Part shown: positions 26,894 to 35,721 of the stretch, piece after piece
Layout of the letters: each line of letters opens with the position of its first letter
Position numbering within the stretch: position 1 is the stretch's first letter
Source: Verrucomicrobiota bacterium
GTDB taxonomy: Bacteria > Verrucomicrobiota > Verrucomicrobiia > Limisphaerales > UBA9464
Assembly (NCBI GenBank): GCA_017309115.1
Contig: JAFLEF010000031.1
Location: 1 to 64,000 of the forward strand
Direction of reading: 5' to 3'
Length of the DNA stretch: 64,000 nucleotides
Translations under genes and position numbers: made by a program
The notes under the pieces: model-generated
Told to the model about the DNA's origin: nothing
The model's database searches: none
The model's input: the letters and a program-made list of their open reading frames with translations, nothing else

Positions 26894-27526
26894 ATGAAAA
26901 CTACCTCCATGTGGCAGCCGGCTCTCTTGGGCGGCGTTCTGGTTTTGGCATCAGCCTCGGCGAATGCTGCGGTGGTCTATGAGGCCTCCTATTCGGGACC
27001 CGATTCCCTCCCGTTTTTCGCCTCTACCCTGCGGTATGGAGATGAAATTACGCTGGGTGGCACCGACCGGGTCCTGACCGAGTTCTCATTTGGCTACTAC
27101 TCCAACTACGCCGCCACGGGCGGATTGAGCTTTACGTTGTACGCCAACGATGGTGCGGCCGGAGCTCCAGGAACGGTGCTGTTCACGTCCAACTACAACG
27201 TGGTTCAGGGGACTGACGGCGTGGACATTTCGATTCCTTTCATTCCGGATTTCAATGAACCGTTGCCCAATACGTTCACCTGGACTGTCCAGTTCAGCGG
27301 GCCGGGCACGGCGGGACTGTTGATTGCCGATGCGCCGACGATCGGGACCAGTCGGGATGATTTCTGGGAACTCCAGGGGGCCACCTGGGTCTTGCGCAAA
27401 CTGTCAGCGCCGTACACTTCGAACTTCGAGGCGACGGTGACGGCGGTTCCGGAGCCGGGCACCTGGGCGTTGCTGGGATTGGGCTTGGCCGTCTTTGGCT
27501 GGAGCCGCTGGGGCCGGACCCGCTAA
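26894..27526 (+). CDS. PEP-CTERM exported protein
   Basis: A 210-aa secreted protein with a signal peptide (about 1-25, ending SASANA). A beta-rich body follows and the C-terminus is a PEP-CTERM sorting signal: VPEPGTWALLGLGLAVFG then WSRWGRTR. Such proteins are recognised by an exosortase and displayed on the surface or in exopolysaccharide. No exosortase gene is in the window. The body has no recognised domain; the pattern of Gly, Thr and aromatic residues suggests a beta-sandwich. It lies 73 bp after the pyruvate-kinase-like gene and converges on the SUI1 gene. Confidence 0.88.
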   Translation: MKTTSMWQPALLGGVLVLASASANAAVVYEASYSGPDSLPFFASTLRYGDEITLGGTDRVLTEFSFGYYSNYAATGGLSFTLYANDGAAGAPGTVLFTSNYNVVQGTDGVDISIPFIPDFNEPLPNTFTWTVQFSGPGTAGLLIADAPTIGTSRDDFWELQGATWVLRKLSAPYTSNFEATVTAVPEPGTWALLGLGLAVFGWSRWGRTR

Positions 27527-27537
27527 GGGTTGGCTGA

Positions 27538-27885
27538 TCAGCCACCGGTGAACACCGGGGTAAACCCGGCGGCTTTCAACTGCGCCGCGACGGTTTCCCG
27601 GTGATCCCCCTGAATCTCGATCTGACCGTCCTTCACGGTGCCGCCGGCGCCGCAGGCCCGCTGGATTTCCTTGGCGAGCTTTTCCTTCTCCGGCAGGCCA
27701 ATGCCGACGAAGTTTTTGGCGACGGTCACAGTCTTGCCCCCGCGTCCGGCCTTCTGCCGTTGAATATCCACCCGACCCCGGCTTTTGCGCGCTGCCGGGG
27801 CGGAGGGCGGCGGGGGCACCTCGGCCGGGCCGGGGGGAAGTCCAGCGCTGCTGAGTTGGGCGAAGGGATTGTTGAAATCGCTCAT
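27538..27885 (-). CDS. SUI1/eIF1-like translation factor (YciH family)
   Basis: A 115-aa cytoplasmic protein. A proline-rich N-terminal arm (about 1-33) precedes a SUI1 domain with the conserved basic/glycine block RQKAGRGGKTVTVAKNFVG, then KEIQRACGAGGTVKDGQIEIQGDHRETV. Bacterial YciH-type proteins are thought to affect start-codon fidelity. It is 43 bp downstream of the PVC heme/HEAT gene on the same strand, so read-through transcription is possible. Confidence 0.9.
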   Translation of the reverse strand: MSDFNNPFAQLSSAGLPPGPAEVPPPPSAPAARKSRGRVDIQRQKAGRGGKTVTVAKNFVGIGLPEKEKLAKEIQRACGAGGTVKDGQIEIQGDHRETVAAQLKAAGFTPVFTGG

Positions 27886-27928
27886 GGCAGGAACGAAAGG
27901 CGCGGATTGAACCGCGAACGGGAAACTT

Positions 27929-30900
27929 CTACTTCAACGTTCCCAGGAATTCGATCACATCCCGCAGTTCCTGTCGGGTCAGCAACTGCCCCATTCCCTC
28001 AGGCATGCCGCTCAGTCCCTTCTCGCGGGAACTCAGGTCGGACTTCTTCAAGGTGACTTCGCCTTCCTCGGGCGCCAGAAGGATGAGCGAGGTGTCGTTC
28101 TCGGACTTCACAACACCGGCGTAGGTCTGACCGTCCTTGAGCGTGATGATGGCGGATTCGAAGCCGGGCACGACCTGCTGATTCGGGAAAACAATGCTCT
28201 CCAATACGTGTTCCCGGGTGGTGCGAGTGGCGAGTCCGTCCAACTTGGGTCCGGCGTTCCCACCGCCGTCGCTGCCAATTTGGTGACAGCGAGTGCAGGA
28301 GACAGCGGCGTTTTCGTAGAAGATCTTGCGGCCTCGTTCGGCATTGCCGCCGAAGAGCGCTTCGCGGTAGGGCGACAGATGATCCTTGGGTAGCTTCCAG
28401 TCCTGATATGCTGCCAGCCGGGATTTCACGGCGTCGGCGGGACGTTTCGCGGCGGCTTCGACCAGATCGAGCATCACCTCATTGGCGATCTCGCGTTTCA
28501 TGAGCTGCTCCAGTGCGTCGGCCAGCAGGGCGTCGGCAGCGGGGGACTTCAGATCTCCGAGGGAGGCGTAGGCGGACTGCTGTTCCGCCAGTGAAGCCGA
28601 CTTGAGTTGGGCGGCCAGCCGACCGGCGGCATCCGAGGGATCCAGTTCCGCGCTGAGTTTCGAGGCTTCGAGCCGGAGGACTTCGGCCGATTCCGCCGAG
28701 GCGTAGGCGAGCAGCGTCTTCGCTTCGGCAGTGAATTTAGGGGTGGCGTCGCTTTGGCTGGAAAGGTACGACGCCATCTTTGCCATCGGGAGCCAAGCGC
28801 GCAGAGCGGCAGCCCGAACGTCAGGGGCCACCGTACGGTTGCGGACGAGCGCTTGGAGTTCGTCTTGACTTTCCAGCAGGGGACGGTCGCCCAGGAATCG
28901 GCAAGTGGCCAGCGTCACTGCGCCGGGGGTTTGCTGCGGATTCAGCAGCTGCGGCAGAATGCGTCGCAAGGCGAGGTTCGCCGAATCATCCCGGCGGGAA
29001 GGCAAGGGCCGGTACGTGCCTACGATCCGGTCGCGGGCGGGTGGGTTGATCCAATGAAACAGGGCAAACAGCGCCTCGGTCCGGATGGCTTCCGGCAACT
29101 GCGCGTTGAGCGCCAGCTGAGCTAGGCGGTCAGCGGTTTCGGGAGTTCCGGCGCGGAAGTTGGCGTTGACGATGCGGAGCAATAGCGGGGAGAGCTGATC
29201 TACCGGGGCGTTGGTCCAGGGCAGGGGTTGATCCGCTCGGACGTCGCGAAGAGCCACCGGCTGCAGGGCCGGGATGGCGGCGGGCTCAGCGGCCGGGGTG
29301 GGTGTCGACAACCGTTGACGCAGCAGATCGAGCCGTGCGGGTTCGGCCAGCTGGGCCAATGCCGCGTAGGCGCCGGGAATGGGAGCGTCATTGATGGCCC
29401 GGGCGGCTTCGAGCACGACCAGCGGATCGGAGTCGGTGAGAAGCCAAGCGACCTCGGCGCTGGCCAGTTGGCGCAAGGCCACCACGGTGGCGAGCCGGAC
29501 CAAGGTGTTGGGATGGGCGCGCAAGCGTTCCACCAGGAAGGGGTCAACGGCGTTGGGATCAGTCTGCGTGGGCGGGCGCAGCGCGCGTTGCAGGAGCAGG
29601 GTGGCGGCGTGTCGGAGTTCGCGGTCCTCGGGAGTGCACCGGGTCAGGATCTGCACCGCGGTGGGCGAGGGATTGTGTTGGGCGCTCCGAGGGGAGTCCG
29701 CGTCGGCGTTGCGCGCCTGAAGCCGATCCAGCGCATCGGCGGCGTGGCGTCGGCCGTAAGCGCTGTGGCGAAGGGCGAGAGCGGCGGCGACTTGAACCCG
29801 TGCGGACGGATCGGTGGCGGCCAGAGCGGCCAGTCCGTCGGCGGCTTCCAGCAGTTCAGCTTCACCCAACATTCGCGCGGCCTGGACGCGAATCTCGGCG
29901 TCCGGATCCTTGAGCAGCGGCAACAGCGCGGTGAGTTCGGGCACCCACGCGGTTGTGGGACTTTGTCCCGGGGTGTCGGTGGCGCGCACGATTTGGCCCA
30001 GACCCCACACCGCATGAATGCGGGCCAGCTGGGGATTCGTGCCCAGGGCGACCGATTGCAGGGCCGGCCAAGACGACTTTCCGCGTCCAGCGAGGGCGAA
30101 TTGAGCTTCCTGGCGAACGCGCTGATCCCGGTGGCCGAGAATGGTGAGCAACTCGGCTTCACTGCGCTTCGTGAATCCTTCCCGGAGCAGCGTCGCGGTC
30201 TGCTGGACCACCGGATCGGCGAGGACCTCCGGGAACGTCGCCCGATAGATCCGGCCTTTGTTGCTCTTGGGCCAGCCTTCGTGCCAGTCGGCGAAGTAGA
30301 CGGCTCCGTCGGGTCCGAGATCGACATCCGGCACCAGGGAGTTCCAGACGAACTCATCGTGCGCGACGAGTTCGTAGCCGCCACCACGGGAGGGTCGGAT
30401 GGCGATCGAGACTACACCGCTCTTGGCGCTGGTGCCTTTGAAGTAGGCCAGCAGGAACCGGTTCTTCCACGCCGCTGGAAAACTGGTGCCGTAGTCGTAA
30501 ACCAGTCCGCTGGGACCGTCACCAATGTTGGCAATGGGCGGCAGCAGATACGCGGCCTGACCTTCGAAATGCGGCACCCAGAGGCGTTCGAGATTCCACA
30601 TGCCGGCGTTGCCCAGGGGCGCGTGCTGATGTCCGACGCGCCAGCCGCTGTCAGCGCCTTCGATGATTTGCACCCACCGTTCGCGGTCGCCCTGATCGGA
30701 ATCATTGTCGCCCGAGAACAAGTCACCGTATTCGTTGAACGCGAGTTCCTGCGGATTGCGCAGACCGCGGTGCACCACTTCCAAACGGGAGCCGTCGGGT
30801 TCGCAGCGGAACACCGCGCCTTCGTCGGGCAGATCAATCACCGTACCTTCGCGCGTGACCACGTGCGCTCCGCGATCGCCGACGCTGAAGTACAAGCGAC

Positions 30901-31711
30901 CATCTGGCCCGAACTTCAGTCCGTGCAGATCGTGTCCGGTGTAACTGAACCGCACCCCGAAGCCCCGGAGTAACTCCTCCGCCTGATGGCCGTCCATGAC
31001 CTTGGGTTGGGACGCCAGTGGAGTGCGCGGAGGCGGAACGGCTTCCTGAGTTCCGGACTTGGGCGAGACCTTCCAGACACTGGGAATGTCGGTGAACCAG
31101 ACCTCGCCATTCCGCGCCAGAACGCCGGAGGCGATGCCATCCAGCGGCGAGGTAAAGCCATCGGCAAAGATCCGGGAGGAATCCGCCCGTCCGTCGCGAT
31201 TGGTGTCTTCCAGCAGGCGGATGACTTCGGTCTCCCGGCTGAGTGCCTGTTCACCTTGGGGTCCGAACCACTTTCGGATCATGGCCAAGCGGTCGTCGAT
31301 GGTTCGCGCGGCGAGGTCGTCCTCGAGCATGAACATGTAGTGCCGGATATCGAGGACGCTGGTGCGGTAGCGGTAGGTCTCGCTGGTGTAGATCCGGCCT
31401 TGTTCATCAACGGAGAAGGCCACTGGATTGGCGAGCATGGGTTCCGCAGCCCAGAGATCGATGTGCAATCCGGGAACGTGCTTGAACTGTTTGATCCGGA
31501 TTTCGCCTTCGTTGGAGGCTGGGGCCAACTTGGGTTGGGTCGGCCGGTCATCGGCCACCAGCGGCCGGAAGCCCGGAGAGTTGGTGGCGGTTCCTTCGCG
31601 CAGTTTCTCGATGTCGGCCCCCTGGCTGGGGAGCCAGAAGAGACCGGACTGAACGGCCAAGACCGCTGTGATCAGACGCCGAAGAGCCGACTGAGGAAGA
31701 CTGCAGGACAT
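27929..31711 (-). CDS. PVC-type heme-binding CxxCH protein with propeller and HEAT repeats
   Basis: A 1260-aa exported protein. The ATG at 31711 (MSCSLPQSALRRLI) gives a signal peptide ending SQGA; the frame continues 90 bp upstream through a terminator, so that extension is rejected. Domains in order are a beta-propeller 'membrane-bound dehydrogenase' region (about 60-430, with DTNRDGRADSSRIFADGF and FGPDGRLYFSVGDRG), a HEAT-repeat region (about 460-1060) and a C-terminal cytochrome c domain with CTRCH at about 1139-1143. The family is abundant in Planctomycetes and Verrucomicrobia and is probably periplasmic and redox-linked to sugar oxidation, though unproven. A rhodanese gene lies upstream, separated by a terminator. 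Confidence 0.93.
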   Translation of the reverse strand: MSCSLPQSALRRLITAVLAVQSGLFWLPSQGADIEKLREGTATNSPGFRPLVADDRPTQPKLAPASNEGEIRIKQFKHVPGLHIDLWAAEPMLANPVAFSVDEQGRIYTSETYRYRTSVLDIRHYMFMLEDDLAARTIDDRLAMIRKWFGPQGEQALSRETEVIRLLEDTNRDGRADSSRIFADGFTSPLDGIASGVLARNGEVWFTDIPSVWKVSPKSGTQEAVPPPRTPLASQPKVMDGHQAEELLRGFGVRFSYTGHDLHGLKFGPDGRLYFSVGDRGAHVVTREGTVIDLPDEGAVFRCEPDGSRLEVVHRGLRNPQELAFNEYGDLFSGDNDSDQGDRERWVQIIEGADSGWRVGHQHAPLGNAGMWNLERLWVPHFEGQAAYLLPPIANIGDGPSGLVYDYGTSFPAAWKNRFLLAYFKGTSAKSGVVSIAIRPSRGGGYELVAHDEFVWNSLVPDVDLGPDGAVYFADWHEGWPKSNKGRIYRATFPEVLADPVVQQTATLLREGFTKRSEAELLTILGHRDQRVRQEAQFALAGRGKSSWPALQSVALGTNPQLARIHAVWGLGQIVRATDTPGQSPTTAWVPELTALLPLLKDPDAEIRVQAARMLGEAELLEAADGLAALAATDPSARVQVAAALALRHSAYGRRHAADALDRLQARNADADSPRSAQHNPSPTAVQILTRCTPEDRELRHAATLLLQRALRPPTQTDPNAVDPFLVERLRAHPNTLVRLATVVALRQLASAEVAWLLTDSDPLVVLEAARAINDAPIPGAYAALAQLAEPARLDLLRQRLSTPTPAAEPAAIPALQPVALRDVRADQPLPWTNAPVDQLSPLLLRIVNANFRAGTPETADRLAQLALNAQLPEAIRTEALFALFHWINPPARDRIVGTYRPLPSRRDDSANLALRRILPQLLNPQQTPGAVTLATCRFLGDRPLLESQDELQALVRNRTVAPDVRAAALRAWLPMAKMASYLSSQSDATPKFTAEAKTLLAYASAESAEVLRLEASKLSAELDPSDAAGRLAAQLKSASLAEQQSAYASLGDLKSPAADALLADALEQLMKREIANEVMLDLVEAAAKRPADAVKSRLAAYQDWKLPKDHLSPYREALFGGNAERGRKIFYENAAVSCTRCHQIGSDGGGNAGPKLDGLATRTTREHVLESIVFPNQQVVPGFESAIITLKDGQTYAGVVKSENDTSLILLAPEEGEVTLKKSDLSSREKGLSGMPEGMGQLLTRQELRDVIEFLGTLK

Positions 31712-31799
31712 GGGAAAGAACCTGCCGAAGGTCTCGCCACTTGGAAAGTCGAAGCCTATGGGTCGTCGGAAGGTGGAGTGGACGCGGGTCTGTCGGCAC

Positions 31800-31831
31800 A
31801 AAAAAGCCCGCCCTGGAAATCCGGGGCGGGC
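31800..31831 (-). terminator. Rho-independent terminator of the rhodanese gene
   Basis: An 8-bp GC stem (GCCCGCCC at 31806-31813, GGGCGGGC at 31824-31831) with a 10-nt loop is followed on the minus strand by a run of six T. It separates the rhodanese transcript from the PVC heme gene. Confidence 0.9.
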
Positions 31832-31853
31832 GAAGGGGTGAAACGAGAGTGAA

Positions 31854-32246
31854 TCAGCTGCCGCTGTCGGTCTTCTCGCCGGCCTTCTTCCAGCCGGAGA
31901 TGCCCTTGGAGTAGTGCTTTACATTGGTGTAGCCGAGCTTCTTGGCCGCGGTGGCGCCGGCTTTGTAGGCGGTGCAGCGCTCATTGCCGCAATAGGCCAC
32001 AATCAGCGTGTCTTTGTCGGCAGGAAGCATCTTGGCGAGCTTGCCTTCGACCTTGTCGAAATCGAGGGCGCCGGGGATGTGACCTTCCTGCCAGCTTTCG
32101 GTTCCGTTGACGTCGAGCAACACGACCTTCTTGGCTGTGATCGCTTGCTTCAGTTCATCGGTGGAAATGTTGGGGAAGGCGTCCTCAGCGAGCACCAAGG
32201 CGGTCGCCGAGACGAGAGTGAGCAAGGTTGCAACGAGTTTCTTCAT
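31854..32246 (-). CDS. Secreted rhodanese-like protein
   Basis: A 130-aa protein with a signal peptide (about 1-20, ending VLAED) and one rhodanese domain. The N-terminal strand VVLLDVNGTESWQEGHIPGALD is followed by the active-site loop CGNERCTAYK with catalytic-type C86. Rhodaneses transfer sulfane sulfur or sense oxidants; a periplasmic single-domain form suggests a redox or sulfur-carrier role that cannot be specified. It is transcribed alone and ends at the strong terminator just downstream. The small basic domain and length are typical. Confidence 0.92.
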   Translation of the reverse strand: MKKLVATLLTLVSATALVLAEDAFPNISTDELKQAITAKKVVLLDVNGTESWQEGHIPGALDFDKVEGKLAKMLPADKDTLIVAYCGNERCTAYKAGATAAKKLGYTNVKHYSKGISGWKKAGEKTDSGS

Positions 32247-32367
32247 AGTGCGACGAGCAACGTAGGCAGGTATCGGATAGCGTCAACCATGGGAACCGAT
32301 TGAAGGCTGGCTGTTGGGGCACCAACTAGCAGTTGCGTGAGGCTGATGATCTCGGTAGCGGTGGCGC

Positions 32368-33225
32368 ATGTTCCGCACGGTCTGTTTGGGGTTGTGGCTT
32401 TGCCTAGTCTGTCCGGCGGCGCCAGTGAAGGTGGCGTTCGTTGGGGACAGCATTACGGAGGGGGCCGGCTTGGGGAATCCGGGGACGGAAAGCTATCCGG
32501 CCAAACTCCAGAGGTTGCTCGGATCGGGATACACCGTGGGGAACTACGGGGTCAGCGGCCGAACTCTCCTTCGCAAGGGCGACTTTCCGTACTGGAAGGA
32601 ACTGGCCTACACCCGGAGTCGTGATTTCCAGCCCGATATCGTGTTCATCCTGCTGGGGACCAACGACTCCAAACCCCAGAACTGGCGGCATTCCACCAAC
32701 TTTGTCACGGATCTCGAGGACTTGATTGCGAGCTATCGGGCCTTGCCGACGAATCCCCGAATCGTGTTGGGAACCCCGCCGCCGGTGTTCCGCACCGGTG
32801 CTTTCGACATCCGACCGCTGGTCGTGGCGGATGAAATCGCGCCCCTGGTGCGCCAAGTGGCGGCGGCCGGCGGCGGAGATTTGGTGGACCTGCATACCCG
32901 ATTGCTCGCCCGGGGTGAGTGGTTTCCGGATACCGTGCATCCGGATTCCCGGGGCACGTCGGGAATGGCAGCCGTAATCTGGGAAACCCTGACGGGCCAG
33001 ACCTCCGAACTGCCGCCCCTGGAAGTGGTGGCCTCAGGGGCGACCCGATCGGTTCTGACCTGGCCGGCCGCGGCGGGCGGATGGGTGGTGCAGACGACCC
33101 CGGCCTTGCAGGGGGTGTCGGCCCGATGGGTGGTGCTCTCGACCCCGGCGTACCATGACGGTCAGTTCATTCGTCTGACCAATTCCCCGGGAGCAGTGCG
33201 GTTTTATCGGATGGTGAGGCCGTGA
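32368..33225 (+). CDS. Secreted SGNH/GDSL hydrolase with C-terminal WxxQT/FYR module
   Basis: A 285-aa exported esterase-type enzyme. After a short signal peptide (to about residue 18), block I is FVGDSITEG with nucleophile S28. Block II has Gly in NYGVSGRT, block III is GTND (97-100) and block V is DTVHPD with D188 and H191. The SGNH fold ends near residue 210, and the last ~70 residues (LTWPAAAGGWVVQTTPAL ... FYRMVRP) match the C-terminal module on other secreted proteins here. Such enzymes often deacetylate polysaccharides; the substrate is unknown. Confidence 0.9.
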   Translation: MFRTVCLGLWLCLVCPAAPVKVAFVGDSITEGAGLGNPGTESYPAKLQRLLGSGYTVGNYGVSGRTLLRKGDFPYWKELAYTRSRDFQPDIVFILLGTNDSKPQNWRHSTNFVTDLEDLIASYRALPTNPRIVLGTPPPVFRTGAFDIRPLVVADEIAPLVRQVAAAGGGDLVDLHTRLLARGEWFPDTVHPDSRGTSGMAAVIWETLTGQTSELPPLEVVASGATRSVLTWPAAAGGWVVQTTPALQGVSARWVVLSTPAYHDGQFIRLTNSPGAVRFYRMVRP

Positions 33226-33230
33226 AATCA

Positions 33231-33475
33231 GCTGAGAGCTGAGAGGTCGGAGCGAACGACGGGTAGGGCGACGCTCTGCGGAGCCGTACGTGTGTGTGGT
33301 CTACACGCGTGATTCGCCGAGTCGCTTTCGTCTATGGAGTGCGGCCGCCCATGCTAGCCCATGCTGCCGCTTTGCCATTTTTCCCAGACGTGGGTGGAGG
33401 AGGGATGCGTAGGGAGTCCACCAGGGAACGGCACCGCGGAGCGTCGTCCTACCCCCCTTACCCCTTACCCCTTAC
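33231..33475. repeat. Degenerate relative of the 9.6-10.3 kb repeat, palindromic
   Basis: The 339-bp gap before the tRNA starts with the same CTGAGAGCTGAGAGGTCGG sequence as the 9607 element. It then has inverted arms at 33262-33287 and 33428-33453 that match at 23 of 26 positions. A CCCCTTACCCCTTACC run follows. No gene is visible between 33226 and the tRNA. Confidence 0.7.
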
Positions 33476-33564
33476 CGTTCCCCCAATTGGGGCTCTGCCC
33501 GCAATGGAGAGTCGCTTGCCCCGTTTGGGCCGGGGTGGTAACCAAGGTTTGTCGGTGGCAATGC

Positions 33565-33640
33565 GGGCGAGTGGCGCAGTGGTTAGCGCAGCAGTTTTAC
33601 ACACTGTTGGTCGGGGGTTCGAATCCCTCCTCGCCCACCA
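33565..33640 (+). tRNA. tRNA-Val (anticodon TAC)
   Basis: A complete 76-nt cloverleaf. The acceptor stem is GGGCGAG with CTCGCCC, the D stem GCGC/GCGC and the anticodon stem GCAGT/ACTGT with loop TTTACAC (anticodon TAC). The T arm is GGGGG-TTCGAAT-CCCTC. The 3' CCA is encoded at 33638-33640. Confidence 0.95.
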
Positions 33641-33800
33641 AATCGACTGTCAACGAGTTGGTTAACTTGAGAGGGACCCACGACGGCGAGGGGCTGGATT
33701 CGTTCCCACCACGAATCGGAGCCGGGCCGCAATTCGGGTCCCAGGTGGAGCTTTGGGTTGGGTAACTCGCTGGCAACAGACTTGCAGACCCAACGTACAC

Positions 33801-35717
33801 ATGAGTTTTCCTTCCCGGACGCAGTTGCAGTCGTTTTATCCTTGGCTGGGGGGGTGGATGGCCTGGGTCATGGGAATGGTCTTGGGCCTCGCGTCGTCCA
33901 CTCAAGCCACATTCGAGTGGCTGAATGTGGCGGCCGGCCGAGGCAAGGAGAGCCTGGCCGCCGTGGCGCTCGACACCGGAGACCAGTCGTTTGTCGCTGG
34001 TTCCTTCAGCGAAGTGCTGCAGGTCAACGATGACTTGCTGTTCAGTGTGGCGGATTCCGATGTGTTCGTGGCCAAGACGGCGCCGACCGGACAGGTCCTC
34101 TGGCTCGCGACACTGGCGGGCGGGTTTAATGATTTTAGCCAGGGCGTGGTGCCGGATGGGCTCGGAGGGTGCCTGGTAAGTTGGGGGAATTCCCTGAGCC
34201 GACTGGATGGGAACGGCCAACAGCAGTGGACGCGGAACTTTCTCGAGACCCTGGGCACCTTTGGTGTGGTCCGGGAAAGTGCCACTCGGGCGGTGGTGTT
34301 GGTCCGGGAAAACGAGGACCAGTTCACGTTGCGCCGGGTGGAATTAAGCGAAGGCGAAGATCAATGGACCAAACCGCTCGGTGTCACGGCCTCGGCTGGA
34401 CGGTTGGCGCGAGATGAGTCGGGGAATCTGTTCGCGGCCTGGATCGCCCGGGGGGAGGTTCGGGTGGAGGATCAACTCTTTCGACTGCCGCCCGGAGGAG
34501 ACGCCGTGGTGTTGGTCATGAAGTTCAATGCCGACGGCGCGCTGCAATGGACTCGCTTTGCCGAGGGCGCCCGGACCATGGGATTAAACGCTTTCAAAAC
34601 CACGCCGGCGGGCGAACTGGTGTTGGGCGGAACGGCCTCCGGACCCTTCACGCTGGGGGGCGTCCAGATCGGCCGGACCAATGGCGTGGCGCAAGGCTGG
34701 GTCCTGGTGCTGGACGCCAACGGGGCGTGTCGCTGGCAGTTGGGGAATCAGGGAATCGAAGTGACGGCGGCGGGACCGCTGGGGACCAACGAGGTCGTGT
34801 ATGCGCGAAATCAGCTGACCGGTGGGACGCAGATGCTGCGCTACAATTTGACCAATGACGTCGAATGGACGGTCTTCGGCGGGGCAGTGCGGGTGGCGGA
34901 CCTGGCCGCCCGAACCAATGGTTCGGTCTGGGTGACGGGTCGATATCAAGGCGACGGGGGGTTGGGTACGAAACCCTTCATTCCGCCGATCATCGGGGAT
35001 GACGGTCTGTTCTTTGGACGCCGAGCCTTGATCCAGCCGTTGATACTGCTCGACCCGATGTCGACCACCAATGTGGCCGGCTCCTTTGTGCGGCTGCAGC
35101 CGGAGATCGATGACGCCGACAGTCGGGTTTGGTATCAGTGGTCCAAAAATGGCGTCCGAATTCCGGGGGCGACCAATGCGATGCTCGATTTTCCGGTAGT
35201 GACCCTGGCTGATGCCGGCGACTACACCGTGGCCATGACCAACGTGGACGGCGGCACCAACAGTGCGGTGGCGACGTTGAAGGTAGTGTTGGCTCTGACT
35301 ACCGAGGCTGTGGGCGAGGGGGCAGTGGTGGCCGATCCGGCGGATCCAATTTTTGAGCCAGGTCGAACCGTGGAACTGCTCGCCGTGGCCGAGGACGGAC
35401 ATGAGTTCACCGGCTGGTCAGGGGATATTGCCGGACTCAATCCGCTGGCCAATCCGCTGACGTTTCCGATGAACAGCAACCGAACTGTCCGGGCGACCTT
35501 CGTCCAGATTCCCCGGTTGGTGGGTGCGTCGGGTCCGGATGGGTCCAGCGTGTTTCGCTTAGAAGGTCCCGCTGGGGCGGCGGCGGAACTGCAGGTCTCC
35601 GACGATCTCAAAACTTGGCGACGGATTCTGGCGTTGCGGCTATCGGAGGTTCCCGCCGAGGTGGGCAATCTCGGTCCGGTTGGCGCCAAAACGTTCTACC
35701 GCCTGATGTTGAAGTAG
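33801..35717 (+). CDS. Secreted multi-domain protein with Ig-like and InlB-type repeat domains
   Basis: A 638-aa exported protein from the ATG at 33801 (signal/anchor segment about 10-36, ending STQA). Residues ~37-420 are an SBBP/propeller-like repeat region (DTGDQSFVAGSFSEVLQV, MKFNADGALQWTRFA, LVLGGTASGPFTLGG). An Ig-like domain (WYQWSKNGVRIPGATNA ... ADAGDYTV) covers about 430-510. A bacterial InlB-type repeat (GHEFTGWSGD ... NRTVRATF) covers about 515-570. The C-terminus is the SSxLxxW-type module (LQVSDDLKTWRR ... FYRLMLK). It is probably a cell-surface or adhesion protein. A PIG-L deacetylase gene begins 4 bp downstream. Confidence 0.85.
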   Translation: MSFPSRTQLQSFYPWLGGWMAWVMGMVLGLASSTQATFEWLNVAAGRGKESLAAVALDTGDQSFVAGSFSEVLQVNDDLLFSVADSDVFVAKTAPTGQVLWLATLAGGFNDFSQGVVPDGLGGCLVSWGNSLSRLDGNGQQQWTRNFLETLGTFGVVRESATRAVVLVRENEDQFTLRRVELSEGEDQWTKPLGVTASAGRLARDESGNLFAAWIARGEVRVEDQLFRLPPGGDAVVLVMKFNADGALQWTRFAEGARTMGLNAFKTTPAGELVLGGTASGPFTLGGVQIGRTNGVAQGWVLVLDANGACRWQLGNQGIEVTAAGPLGTNEVVYARNQLTGGTQMLRYNLTNDVEWTVFGGAVRVADLAARTNGSVWVTGRYQGDGGLGTKPFIPPIIGDDGLFFGRRALIQPLILLDPMSTTNVAGSFVRLQPEIDDADSRVWYQWSKNGVRIPGATNAMLDFPVVTLADAGDYTVAMTNVDGGTNSAVATLKVVLALTTEAVGEGAVVADPADPIFEPGRTVELLAVAEDGHEFTGWSGDIAGLNPLANPLTFPMNSNRTVRATFVQIPRLVGASGPDGSSVFRLEGPAGAAAELQVSDDLKTWRRILALRLSEVPAEVGNLGPVGAKTFYRLMLK

Positions 35718-35721
35718 GGGC

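Noticed and set aside
29228-30973. 581-codon plus-strand open frame
   Set aside because: Antisense to the PVC heme/HEAT protein, whose domains are clear; no signals of its own.
31712-31801. 5' extension of the PVC heme protein
   Set aside because: It reaches the rhodanese terminator; the ATG at 31711 begins a normal signal peptide.
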